From positions 62,001 through 126,000 of the forward strand of contig JAYRVF010000005.1 in NCBI GenBank assembly GCA_041918675.1: a stretch of 64,000 bases of DNA, given 5' to 3'. The stretch comes from SCUB01 sp041918675 (GTDB lineage Bacteria > Pseudomonadota > Alphaproteobacteria > Rhizobiales > Xanthobacteraceae). The stretch's first letter is position 1, and each line of letters starts with the position of its first letter. Under the pieces are notes generated by a model that saw nothing but the letters and a program-made list of their open reading frames with translations, was not told the origin of the DNA and ran no database searches. The translations under genes were made by a program, and so were the position numbers. This document shows positions 1-7,641 of this stretch, piece by piece.

Positions 1-1413
1 CAATTCCCCGTCGCGAAAGACGAAATAGACGATGCCGAGCCCCCGCGCGCTCGCCGTCGCGATTTCCATGCAGGTCATCATGAAGCAGCCGTCGCCGACG
101 ATCGCGACGACGTCCTTCTCCGGCCGCGCGAGCTTGGCGCCGATCGAAGCGGGCACCGCGTAGCCCATCGCGTTGAAATCCGTCGGCGTCAGCAATTGCC
201 CGCCGCGATGGATCGCGAGCAGCTCGGCGGTGAGATAGGTATGATTGCCGTCGTCGAGCACAACGATCGCGTCGGCCGGCATGGCCGCCCGCAGCCCGTC
301 GAACACGCGCGCGGGATTGACGCGGCCCTTGCCGGCATGAGCGTACCATTCGGCGCGATAGCCGCGCTTATCGCGCGCGATCGCCTCGCGCAGGGCGGCG
401 CTGTCGCGCGGCCCGCCGCGCGCGAGCAATTCGTCGCGCAGCGCCGAAGCGATCAAGCGCGCCTCGCCGACGAGCCCCACGGCCGCCGGATAGTTCGCCC
501 CGATCGACGCCGGATTGATGTCGATATGAACGAGGTTCGGCGGAACCGGCGCGCTGAAGCTCCCCGTCGGGATTTCACCGAAGCGAACGCCGACAGCGAG
601 CAGCGCGTCGCATCCTTGAAACGCATTGCGCGCGGCCGGCACCGCCGACGGACTGAAGCCGAAGCCCGCGTGCAAGGGATGATCGCCGGGAAAGCTCGCG
701 AGCCCCTGCAAGGTGGTGCTGACCGGCGCCCCCAGCCATTCCGCGATCGCCGCGATCTCCTCGCTCGCCGCGCGCGCGCCCCAGCCGATGAACAGCCCGG
801 GCTTTTTCGATTGCGCGAGAATGTCGGCGGCGCGCCGGATCGCCGCGGCGTCGGGCAATGGCGGCGGCGCGGGCGGCGACCATTTCGGCAACTCTCCCAC
901 CTCGCCGGCGAAGAGTTGCAAATTGACCGGAATTTCGACGAGCACGGGCCCTGGCTCGCCGGTCGTGGCGATTCGATAGGCCTCGAAGATCGTCGGCACC
1001 ACTTCGTCATGGCGGCCGACGCGGAACGCGGCCTTGGTCAGCGGCGCGGCGAGCTTGAGTTGATCGATGTCGTGAAGCTGGAAGCGCCGCCCGGTATCGG
1101 TGCGCACGCCGCCGGAGATGATCAGCATCGGGATGCCGTCAAGCAGCGCCTCGCCGATGCCGCTGGCGGCATGGGTGAAACCGGCCGCCGGGACGATCGC
1201 GAGCGCGCCGACCGTGCCGGCGCCAACGCGGCTCACCGCGTCGGCCATGAACGCGGCCCCGCCTTCATGCGTGACCAGCACCGGCGTGATCGCGTTCGAC
1301 TTGTTGATCTCGTCATAGAGTTCCGTGTTGTGAACGCCGGGAATTCCGAACGTGAACCTGATGCCGAGCTCTTCCATCGCGTGGACGGCGAGCCATGCCG
1401 CGGTCTTCTTCAT
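1..1413 (-). CDS. ThDP-dependent enzyme, acetolactate synthase-like (3' end cut by window edge)
   Basis: The frame opens at ATG 1413 and stays open to the left edge for 471 residues, so the last part of the protein is missing. The N-terminal ThDP pyrimidine domain has FGIPGVHNTELYD and the activating Glu (about residue 50, in VTHEGGAAF). A central domain follows, then the cofactor motif GDG at about 440-442. Where acetolactate synthases have Asn-Asn after GDG, this protein reads Arg-Asp (in FRDGEL), so it is not a standard IlvB. The family makes or breaks C-C bonds beside a carbonyl (decarboxylases, carboligases, 2-hydroxyacyl-CoA lyases); the substrate is unknown. It lies 31 bases after the flavoprotein gene on the same strand, probably one operon. 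Confidence 0.85.
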   Translation of the reverse strand, partial: MKKTAAWLAVHAMEELGIRFTFGIPGVHNTELYDEINKSNAITPVLVTHEGGAAFMADAVSRVGAGTVGALAIVPAAGFTHAASGIGEALLDGIPMLIISGGVRTDTGRRFQLHDIDQLKLAAPLTKAAFRVGRHDEVVPTIFEAYRIATTGEPGPVLVEIPVNLQLFAGEVGELPKWSPPAPPPLPDAAAIRRAADILAQSKKPGLFIGWGARAASEEIAAIAEWLGAPVSTTLQGLASFPGDHPLHAGFGFSPSAVPAARNAFQGCDALLAVGVRFGEIPTGSFSAPVPPNLVHIDINPASIGANYPAAVGLVGEARLIASALRDELLARGGPRDSAALREAIARDKRGYRAEWYAHAGKGRVNPARVFDGLRAAMPADAIVVLDDGNHTYLTAELLAIHRGGQLLTPTDFNAMGYAVPASIGAKLARPEKDVVAIVGDGCFMMTCMEIATASARGLGIVYFVFRDGEL

Positions 1414-1444
1414 CACATGCCCCCGCAAACTTCGCCGAAAGACT

Positions 1445-3058
1445 CTAGCCCAGAATATTCTTCACCGCGCGCCTCGCCGAATAGACGCACCCGCCCAGGA
1501 ACGTGCCTTCGAGCGCGCGCAATCCGTTCATGCCGCCGCCACCGAAACCCGCCGCCTCGCCGGCGGCATGGAGTCCCGGAATCGGCGCCCCGGCGCGGTC
1601 GAGCACGCGGCTGCCGAGATCGGTCTGGATGCCGCCGAGGCTCTTGCGGCTGACGATGAATTCGCGGATCGCGATCAGCGGACCGGCGTCGGCGGCCAGG
1701 ATCGGTTGGAATTTGCAGGTGCGCAGCCGGTCGCCGCGCCAGCGACGTAGATGCGCGACGCGGCGCAACTGCTCGTCATTATGTAACGCCGGGCCGCGCG
1801 CGATTTCGGCGTCGTAGCGTTCCGCCGTCGCGCGCACGGTTTCGTAATCGACCGCGTCGTCGCCCTGCAGCGCGTTCATCTTGGCCACCAGCTCGGGCAA
1901 CGTCGGGGCGACGACGATATCGGCGCAATTGGCGATCAGTTGGTCGACCACCCATTGGTTGCCGAACAACGTGTCGCGCAGAAATCCGATCGCGCTGCGC
2001 TCGCGAATGCTGGGATTGAATTCCGCGCCCGAGACCGCGAGCTCCTTGAGCGCGATCTTGCGGTTGAGAAGTTGCCATGAATATTGCCGCTCCTGGGCGC
2101 AGACGCGGGTGACGAGGTCGCGGGTGTCGAAGCCGGAGACCAGCGGAATGGGGCCGATGCGCTCGCCGCGCCAGTTCAGCCACAGCGCCGAGCGTGGCGG
2201 CACCAGCGACAAGCCGTGATCGGGTTTGCGCGGCCGCCAGTGGCGCACGCCGCCGGCATAGTTCCACATCCGGTCGAGATGCGTCACCGCGCCGCCCTGC
2301 TTCAGCACCGCGTCGTGTAGACGGCCGTCGGCGAATTTGTGCGAGCCGTTGAGAATGATCGCCGGCGGCGCGCGCCAGTCGGCATGCCAGTTCTCGCGCA
2401 CGCGGGCGAGATCGCCGTTGATGCCGCCGGTCGCGACAATGACGTGATCGCCGGTCGCGGTGAACTCCTCGCCGGTTTCCTCGATCACGCCGCGGCAACC
2501 GGTGATGCGTCCGCCATGGTCGATCAACGCGTCGGCGCGATGACCGAAGCGGAGCGTGAGCGCGGCGCGGCGGGGATGAGCTTGCAGCGCGACGATCAGC
2601 GCGCCGGCGAGCCTTTGCCCCGTGCCCCAGGTGATATGCCAGCGCGGCACCGAATTGCCGTTGCCGAACATGCCGCGCTCGACCCATTGCGGCATCGGCA
2701 GAAAGCCTATGCCATGACGCTTGAGCCATTCGTAGATGTCGGCGCGGCTGTCGTTGACATAGGCCTCGGCCCACAGGCGCGGCCAATGCTCGCTCGCCGC
2801 GTCGCGCCCGAACTCGCCGTAGGACAGCCAGTCGCCGAGCGCGAGCGCCGGCGTGTCGGTGATGCCGGAGCGCTTCTGTTCGGGCGTGCCGACGATGAGG
2901 ACGCCGCCGAAGCTCTCCTTGGCCAGACCGCCGAAATTGTCCTCGTCGTCGCGATCGAGCAGGACGACGCGCCGGCCGGCGGAGAGAAGTTCGAGCGCGG
3001 CGACGATTCCAGCGAGCCCTCCGCCGATGATCACCGCGTCGCCCTGATAGGATGCCAT
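1445..3058 (-). CDS. FAD-dependent dehydrogenase, KstD/fumarate reductase-like
   Basis: A 537-residue flavoprotein. The N-terminus carries the Rossmann FAD motif IIGGGLAGIVAALEL followed by LLDRDDEDNFGG. The C-terminus has the second FAD motif GLHAAGEAAGFGGGGMNG, typical of the family containing 3-ketosteroid dehydrogenases and fumarate reductase-type enzymes. Such enzymes introduce or reduce a C=C bond next to a carbonyl. ATG 3058 was chosen because the glycine motif follows closely and a purine-rich stretch (GGGAGAGAG) precedes it. It is divergent from the mutase B12 subunit and upstream of the ThDP enzyme, so it may act on an intermediate of the same pathway. Its actual substrate cannot be read from sequence. 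Confidence 0.85.
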   Translation of the reverse strand: MASYQGDAVIIGGGLAGIVAALELLSAGRRVVLLDRDDEDNFGGLAKESFGGVLIVGTPEQKRSGITDTPALALGDWLSYGEFGRDAASEHWPRLWAEAYVNDSRADIYEWLKRHGIGFLPMPQWVERGMFGNGNSVPRWHITWGTGQRLAGALIVALQAHPRRAALTLRFGHRADALIDHGGRITGCRGVIEETGEEFTATGDHVIVATGGINGDLARVRENWHADWRAPPAIILNGSHKFADGRLHDAVLKQGGAVTHLDRMWNYAGGVRHWRPRKPDHGLSLVPPRSALWLNWRGERIGPIPLVSGFDTRDLVTRVCAQERQYSWQLLNRKIALKELAVSGAEFNPSIRERSAIGFLRDTLFGNQWVVDQLIANCADIVVAPTLPELVAKMNALQGDDAVDYETVRATAERYDAEIARGPALHNDEQLRRVAHLRRWRGDRLRTCKFQPILAADAGPLIAIREFIVSRKSLGGIQTDLGSRVLDRAGAPIPGLHAAGEAAGFGGGGMNGLRALEGTFLGGCVYSARRAVKNILG

Positions 3059-3468
3059 CGCTCTCTCCCCCGGGCGGGCATCGTGACCCACCCGCCGGGC
3101 CTATCTTCGGCGGCCTCGTTCGCCGGTGTCAAAGCATTTGCCGGGACAGGGGCACGGCGCTCCTTTCCAAGCGGTCGCGTTGCCATCGGCCGGCGGCCCG
3201 CGTGCGGCGCAAAATTCTCCCCTGGCATGACCGGTCGAGGCTGGCACGGGACCGCGATCGCTCGCGCGAGAATTCCGCGACGCTGCCGCGACCGTCTCTC
3301 GGTCGGTGCCGCGGCGGCGGCGGCCGCCCACCTTTACGCACGCGCGCAAATAGGCAATAAAATCGATCGTCGATGCCGCGATCGTGGGGCGGCGCGGAGC
3401 GCGTTGGCCGTTCCTGGACGCTGCTCGTCCCACGCGGGCATTCCATTGAATTGACGGAGAGCGGGCAA
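3059..3468. other. Divergent intergenic region, FAD dehydrogenase / mutase B12 subunit
   Basis: About 410 bases between divergent genes; no coding sequence is supported. It should hold both promoters. A TGACCGGTCGA element at about 3229-3239 has the palindromic core GACCGGTC and resembles, loosely, the dyads at 7323 and 10469. A weak sigma70-like pair (TTTACG, 17 bases, AATAAA) precedes the mutase subunit on the plus strand near 3333-3362. No site here is convincing alone. Confidence 0.35.
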
Positions 3469-3906
3469 ATGAGCGGTGCGAGCAAGATCAAGGCGATCAT
3501 CACCATGATCGGTCTTGACGGGCACACGACCGGCGGCGAGGTCGTCGCCAGAATTCTGCGCGACGCGGGCATCGAGGTCGTTTATCTCGGCGTCAATCAG
3601 ACGCCGGAAATGATCGCGGCCGCGGCCATCCAGGAAGACGTCGATATCGTCGGCGTCAGCTCGCACGCCTCCAACTATTCGCAGATCGAGGAACTGGTCA
3701 CCCTGCTGCGCCGCGAGGAAGCGGCCGACATTCCGGTCGTCTGCGGCGGCAACATTCCGCGCGCGCAGGCCGAAAAGCTGAAGGCCAAGGGCGTGGCCGA
3801 AGTCTTTCCACCCGGCACGTCGAGCGAAACCATCGTCGGCTTCGTCGTCGCCAACGCGCGCGGCGGCGCGAAGGCGGCGCATGGCTCGTCGGCCGGCCTG
3901 GCCTGA
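3469..3906 (+). CDS. Acyl-CoA mutase small subunit, B12-binding
   Basis: A 145-residue stand-alone cobalamin-binding domain like the small subunits of two-component acyl-CoA mutases (IcmB, HcmB, McmA2). It keeps the cobalt-ligating DxHxxG motif (LDGHTTGG, about residues 16-23), the SSHAS loop and the GGNIP loop that cradle the nucleotide tail. ATG 3469 is used since the homology begins at once (KIKAIITMIG); the open frame extends upstream without homology. It would pair with the catalytic subunit encoded at 5379-6998. The MeaB gene begins 27 bases downstream, so the two are probably co-transcribed. Confidence 0.92.
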   Translation: MSGASKIKAIITMIGLDGHTTGGEVVARILRDAGIEVVYLGVNQTPEMIAAAAIQEDVDIVGVSSHASNYSQIEELVTLLRREEAADIPVVCGGNIPRAQAEKLKAKGVAEVFPPGTSSETIVGFVVANARGGAKAAHGSSAGLA

Positions 3907-3933
3907 GCACCGAAGGTGCCGTCCGGACAACCG

Positions 3934-4899
3934 ATGACGCCCGCCGCGTCGGCCGAGCCGGACGCGATCGCCACCTCGCTCGTCGCCGGCTCGGTGCGCG
4001 ACGGCGCGCGCCTGATCACGCGGATCGAGCGCGGCGAGCCCGATCTCGTGCCGCTGTTGCAGCGGCTTTACCGGATCGGCGGACGCGCGCGCACGGTCGG
4101 CGTGACGGGTCCTCCCGGCGCGGGCAAGAGCACCCTCGTTAGCGGGCTGATCGGCCTTTGGCGCAAGCGCGGCCTGCGCGTCGCCGTGCTCGCCGTCGAT
4201 CCGTCGAGCCCCTTTTCCGGCGGCGCCGTGCTCGGCGATCGCCTGCGCATGGTCGAGCATGGTTGCGACGACGGCGTCTTCATCCGTTCGATGGCGGCGC
4301 GCGGCCAACTCGGTGGCCTCGCCAAGGCCGCCGGCGACGCGCTCACCGTTCTTTGCGCGATGCCGTGGGACATCGTCCTGGTCGAGACCGTCGGCGTCGG
4401 CCAGAACGAGACGGACATCGTCCGCCACGCCGAGCTTGTCATCGTGTTGCAAACGCCGATGGGCGGCGACGACATTCAGGCGGCGAAGGCCGGCGTCACC
4501 GAGATCGCCGACATCTTCGTCGTCAACAAGGCCGACCATCCGCGCGCCGACCACACCGTTCGTCAGCTAACCGAAATGATCGCGCTGGGCGCGCGGCTGC
4601 ATCCGGAGCGACCGTGGGTTCCGCCCGTGGTCAAGACCAAGGCGATCGACGGCGACGGCCTCGCCGATCTCGCCGATCACATCGCGAGGTGGTTCGACCA
4701 TCTCGCCGAACATCCGCGAGTGGCCGACCAACTCGGTCGCGCGCGGCTTCGCCATCGCGTCAACGAAATTCTTCAGGACATGCTGAGCAAGCGCGTCCAT
4801 TCCGAAGCCGACGGCTGGCTCGATCGCCTGATCGAACCGGTGCTGTCTCGCCAGAGCGACCCCTACGCGGTCGCCGCGCGGCTGCTCGATCCACAATGA
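3934..4899 (+). CDS. meaB: MeaB-type G3E GTPase, chaperone of B12 mutase
   Basis: A 321-residue P-loop GTPase of the ArgK/MeaB family. Seen in order: Walker A GVTGPPGAGKST at about 56-67, the VLAVDPSSPFSGGA loop, switch II ETVGVGQNETD and the base-specificity motif VNKAD. The C-terminus matches the usual dimerisation arm. Known members gate cofactor loading and protect adenosylcobalamin-dependent mutases from inactivation, which fits its position right after the mutase B12 subunit. A GTG at 3916 in the same frame is an alternative start; neither has a strong Shine-Dalgarno site. It converges with the gene at 4947-5339. Confidence 0.93.
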   Translation: MTPAASAEPDAIATSLVAGSVRDGARLITRIERGEPDLVPLLQRLYRIGGRARTVGVTGPPGAGKSTLVSGLIGLWRKRGLRVAVLAVDPSSPFSGGAVLGDRLRMVEHGCDDGVFIRSMAARGQLGGLAKAAGDALTVLCAMPWDIVLVETVGVGQNETDIVRHAELVIVLQTPMGGDDIQAAKAGVTEIADIFVVNKADHPRADHTVRQLTEMIALGARLHPERPWVPPVVKTKAIDGDGLADLADHIARWFDHLAEHPRVADQLGRARLRHRVNEILQDMLSKRVHSEADGWLDRLIEPVLSRQSDPYAVAARLLDPQ

Positions 4900-4907
4900 G
4901 ACGCACG

Positions 4908-4932
4908 CCCGCGGCGCGTTCGGCGCGCCGGG
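4908..4932. terminator. Possible bidirectional hairpin between convergent genes
   Basis: GGCGCG (4913-4918) can pair with CGCGCC (4924-4929) around a TTCGG loop, with partial extension of the stem. It lies between the convergent MeaB and B12-like genes, where a terminator is expected. There is no T-run, so it is a weak call. Confidence 0.3.
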
Positions 4933-4946
4933 CAAAGCGACTTCCG

Positions 4947-5339
4947 CTATCTCGCGCGCGCGGCGAGAAACGCGACGAGCTCCCCCCCGCTTGTTTCGGC
5001 GCCGAATAGCTTCACCGCGCCGAGCCTACCGAGACGCTCCGCTTCCGCGCGGCCAAGCTCACCCCGGCAAACGATGGCGACGTCGTCCGCCCCTTTCGCC
5101 GCCATCCGCCGTGTCAACGCCTCGATCGCGTCGCCATCGGCCACGTGGCACGTGAGCACCACGGCGGCGACGTCTTCCTGAATGGCGGCATCAACGATCG
5201 CGTCAACCGAGCCGCCACCGCCGAGCCACACCACGTCGAAGCTCGCGTCGCGTAACAGCAGCGCAACCATCTCGCTTTCCGCGGCGCGGCCGCCACCGAC
5301 CGCCGCCACGATCACCCTGACGCCGCGCCCGGCGTTCAC
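4947..5339 (-). CDS. B12-domain-like protein lacking the cobalt-ligand histidine
   Basis: A 130-residue protein that aligns by eye with the B12 subunit at 3469: LLRDASFDVVWLGGG against ILRDAGIEVVYLGVN, DAAIQEDVAAVVLTCH against AAAIQEDVDIVGVSSH, then the distal strand and GAE/GTS region. The DxHxxG motif is gone: the stretch reads GGGRAAES, with Arg where the cobalt-binding His sits. It therefore should not bind B12 in the usual His-on mode. The start is GTG at 5339. It is 39 bases downstream of the mutase catalytic gene on the same strand, so probably translated from the same mRNA. A structural or regulatory partner of the mutase is an inference. Confidence 0.8.
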   Translation of the reverse strand: MNAGRGVRVIVAAVGGGRAAESEMVALLLRDASFDVVWLGGGGSVDAIVDAAIQEDVAAVVLTCHVADGDAIEALTRRMAAKGADDVAIVCRGELGRAEAERLGRLGAVKLFGAETSGGELVAFLAARAR

Positions 5340-5378
5340 GGGACGTCCCGCCCGCCGCGTCGCGACACGCCCATCCCG

Positions 5379-6998
5379 TCACGCCAGCGCGAATGGACAT
5401 TCGATCATGTTGAACGGATCGTAGCTCAATCCGCGCGCCTTGCGGATGACGCCGATGACCTCGCCCGCGGTGCCGTACGCCTTCACCGCGTCGATGATCG
5501 ACGGCATGAGATTGAAGCGATCGTCCTTTTTTGCGTCGGCGTAGAGTTGCCCGATGCGCTTGGTCAGCAGCGGCATGTCGCGCGTCTTCTTCCAATTCGC
5601 CATGCGCGTCGCGATCGCCTCCGAGCAATCCGAGTGGACTTCCTGAATGGGGATCTCGAGTTCTTCCTCCTCGGGAATGACAAGGTGGTTGACGCCGACC
5701 ACCAGCCGCTCCTTGGAGTCGATCTCGCGGAACTTGCGATTGGCCTCCTCGCTCAGCATCTCCTGGATGAAGCCCGCCTTGAGCGCGGCGATCATGCCGC
5801 CCAACTCGTCGATCTTGTCGAGGATCTTGCCAGCCTCCTCCTCGACCTTGTTGGTGAGGCATTCGACGAAATACGACCCCGCCAGCGGATCGACCACGTC
5901 GGCGACGCCGGTTTCGTGCGCGACGATGTGCTGCGTGTTGAGCGACATGCGCGCGGCCAGGGCCGACGGTTCGGCGTAGGCGTTGTCGAGCGTCGCGTTG
6001 TCGAGCGCGGTCGCCCCGACGATCGCGCCCGCCAGCGTCTGGATCGCGCAGCGCACGATGTTGTTGAGCGGCTGCTGATAGGTCATCGTCCGCCCGGAGG
6101 TGTGCACCGCGATCAGCAACTGGCAGGCCTTCTCGGTCTTGGCGTGGAACACGTCGCGCGCGATCCGCGCCCACATCCGCCGTAGCGCCCGCACCTTCGC
6201 GATCTCCTCGAAGAACCGCGTGCCGATGCTGACCAATTCGTAGGGCACCTGCACCGCGTCCTCGAAGGCGAGCCCGCGCTCGTTGACCATCAGCGAGCAC
6301 AGCTCCTTCATCATCGCCAGCTCGATCGCGATCGCCTGCGCGTTGTTGCCGCCCGATTCCTGGAAATGCTGGCTGATGACGGAGGCCCGCATCCTGATCT
6401 TGTTGCGCACCACGTATTCGGACGCGTCGAGGAACAGCTTGAGGTTGAGGTCGAACGGTTGGACGTCGGTCTGGCCGAAATAGTTCTCGAACGGGCATTC
6501 CAGCACGCTGCCGTGGACCTCGCTCGGATTGATGCCGCGCTTTTCCGCCAACGCCACCACATAAGCGAGCCGCATCACCGTCGGCGCCGACGAGCCGAGC
6601 AGCGTGATCGATTGCCCAGTCAGCGGGATGTCCTCCATCAGCTCCTCGAATTCGAGCAGCGAACAGCCGGGCCAGCCGAGCACGCCGGCTTCCCGCCGCC
6701 CGAGCGGATGATCGGGATCGATGCAGTCGGAGAAGACGCGGTCGCTGATGACGCACATGCCGCCGCGCTGGCCCATCTCGCGATATTTCTTCAAAACGGC
6801 GTTGGCCTCGCGCGAGGTGCCGAGCCCCGCGGTCATGCGCTGCGTCCACATGCGGCCGCGATAGCCTTGATAGTGATAGCCCCGCGTGTAGGGGAACGAG
6901 CCGGGATCGCCGAGGTCCTTCTGATATTCGAGGCCGACGATGTCCTCCGGCGAATAGACCGCCTTGACCTCATAGCCGTAATCGGTGCGCCGGTTCAT
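5379..6998 (-). CDS. Divergent acyl-CoA mutase catalytic (large) subunit
   Basis: A 539-residue methylmalonyl-CoA mutase-family TIM-barrel subunit without its own B12 domain, the size of IcmA/HcmA-type subunits. Recognisable are PYTRG near residue 37, MWTQRMTAGLGTSREAN in place of the usual PWTxRQYAGF, the catalytic His region (ISQHFQESGG for SGYHxxEAG) and ETGVADVVDPLAGSY near the end of the barrel. Several family-defining active-site segments differ (GGMCVISDRVFSD for GLSVAFDLPT), so methylmalonyl-CoA may not be the substrate. It likely pairs with the B12 subunit at 3469 and MeaB. A promoter with an operator-like dyad lies about 310 bases upstream. Confidence 0.9.
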   Translation of the reverse strand: MNRRTDYGYEVKAVYSPEDIVGLEYQKDLGDPGSFPYTRGYHYQGYRGRMWTQRMTAGLGTSREANAVLKKYREMGQRGGMCVISDRVFSDCIDPDHPLGRREAGVLGWPGCSLLEFEELMEDIPLTGQSITLLGSSAPTVMRLAYVVALAEKRGINPSEVHGSVLECPFENYFGQTDVQPFDLNLKLFLDASEYVVRNKIRMRASVISQHFQESGGNNAQAIAIELAMMKELCSLMVNERGLAFEDAVQVPYELVSIGTRFFEEIAKVRALRRMWARIARDVFHAKTEKACQLLIAVHTSGRTMTYQQPLNNIVRCAIQTLAGAIVGATALDNATLDNAYAEPSALAARMSLNTQHIVAHETGVADVVDPLAGSYFVECLTNKVEEEAGKILDKIDELGGMIAALKAGFIQEMLSEEANRKFREIDSKERLVVGVNHLVIPEEEELEIPIQEVHSDCSEAIATRMANWKKTRDMPLLTKRIGQLYADAKKDDRFNLMPSIIDAVKAYGTAGEVIGVIRKARGLSYDPFNMIECPFALA

Positions 6999-7143
6999 CG
7001 CTTCGCCCCCAATTCGATTTGATTGTCGTCAGGCCGCGCGCATATCGAGCCCCCACCTGGGGACACCAAACTCGCGCGCGGCGTCATCGCCCTTCACCTG
7101 ATGCCACAAGTCGCCACACAAGCCGCGACCGAAGCCTTGAATG

Positions 7144-7176
7144 ATCCTTGATCGATCCTTGAACGATCCCCGACGG
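7144..7176. repeat. Short array of 11-bp repeats
   Basis: Three consecutive 11-mers: ATCCTTGATCG, ATCCTTGAACG, ATCCCCGACGG. A fourth, looser copy may precede them (AAGCCTTGAAT). They lie in the presumed leader of the mutase mRNA, between the promoter at 7311-7339 and the start codon at 6998. Function unknown. Confidence 0.55.
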
Positions 7177-7310
7177 CTGTTGGACGATCCTCCGGATGAA
7201 CCTTGGGATGCTCTTTGCACGGGGCCACGCCCGACGCCTCGCCGAAATTCCCGCTCCCCACCTCACGCGCGGCATGGCACGCGTGTCATTCGCCGCGAAA
7301 TCCAGGATGA

Positions 7311-7339
7311 ATTCTAGAATACACCGGCCAGCCGGTCAA
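7311..7339 (-). promoter_or_regulatory. Sigma70-like promoter of the mutase gene
   Basis: Read leftward: -35 TTGACC (7334-7339), 17-base spacer, -10 TAGAAT (7311-7316). Both hexamers match 5 of 6 consensus positions and the spacing is ideal, which is notable in such GC-rich DNA. The dyad ACCGGCCAGCCGGT (7323-7336) covers the spacer and part of the -35, so a bound repressor would block polymerase. Confidence 0.6.
7323..7336. promoter_or_regulatory. Operator-like dyad, candidate TetR site 1
   Basis: ACCGGC-CA-GCCGGT: two perfect 6-base arms around a 2-base centre, inside the promoter at 7311-7339. The block CCAGCCGGTC occurs again at the nitroreductase promoter (10474-10483). TetR-family operators are often of this GACCGG/CCGGTC type. 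That the TetR protein at 7642-8289 binds here is inferred from position and from the repeated motif. Confidence 0.5.
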
Positions 7340-7550
7340 CTCATCGGGCCTTATACCGCAGCCCTTTTTCGCGGAGCCTCGCTCGACCATCCGGCGGTCG
7401 GCGTCCGCGCGCGGGACGAAATGCGGCGGGAGCGCAAGTGGGCGGGGAGCATAAACGTGGGGAGCACGGGAACGCGCTGGGCGAATAAACGCGTGACCGC
7501 TTGGCCGCGGCCGACAAACGCGGCCCTTACCCGGTCGACGCCACCTGCCG

Positions 7551-7638
7551 GCCATGCGCCGGCCATGCGCCGGTCTTGCGCCGGTCTTGCGCCAGTCCTG
7601 CGCCAGTCCTGAGCTGATCTTGCGCCGATCTTGCGCCG
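7551..7638. repeat. Eight tandem 11-bp repeats
   Basis: Eight adjacent 11-mers in phase: GCCATGCGCCG twice, GTCTTGCGCCG, GTCTTGCGCCA, GTCCTGCGCCA, GTCCTGAGCTG, then ATCTTGCGCCG twice. The array ends 3 bases before the TetR stop codon. The unit is close to one helical turn and is not a multiple of three, so it is not a protein repeat in one frame. It may be a minisatellite, a protein-binding array or transcribed structure. Confidence 0.75.
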
Positions 7639-7641
7639 CCT

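Larger units (their letters stand above)
6999..7641. other. Long intergenic region with promoter and two 11-bp repeat arrays
   Basis: About 640 bases between the TetR gene and the mutase gene, both leftward. No convincing coding sequence: the open frames on both strands lack homology and run through repeats. It holds a near-consensus sigma70 promoter (7311-7339, minus), an overlapping dyad (7323-7336) and two arrays of 11-bp repeats (7144-7176 and 7551-7638). The predicted mutase leader would be about 300 bases long. Confidence 0.6.

Noticed and set aside
196..1653. A 485-codon open frame on the plus strand opposite the ThDP gene
   Set aside because: Very Arg-rich translation with no motif; the minus strand carries complete ThDP-family motifs and runs through it.
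7196..7612. A 138-codon plus-strand open frame in the mutase/TetR spacer
   Set aside because: It runs through the promoter, dyad and 11-bp repeats and has no recognisable domain or ribosome-binding site.
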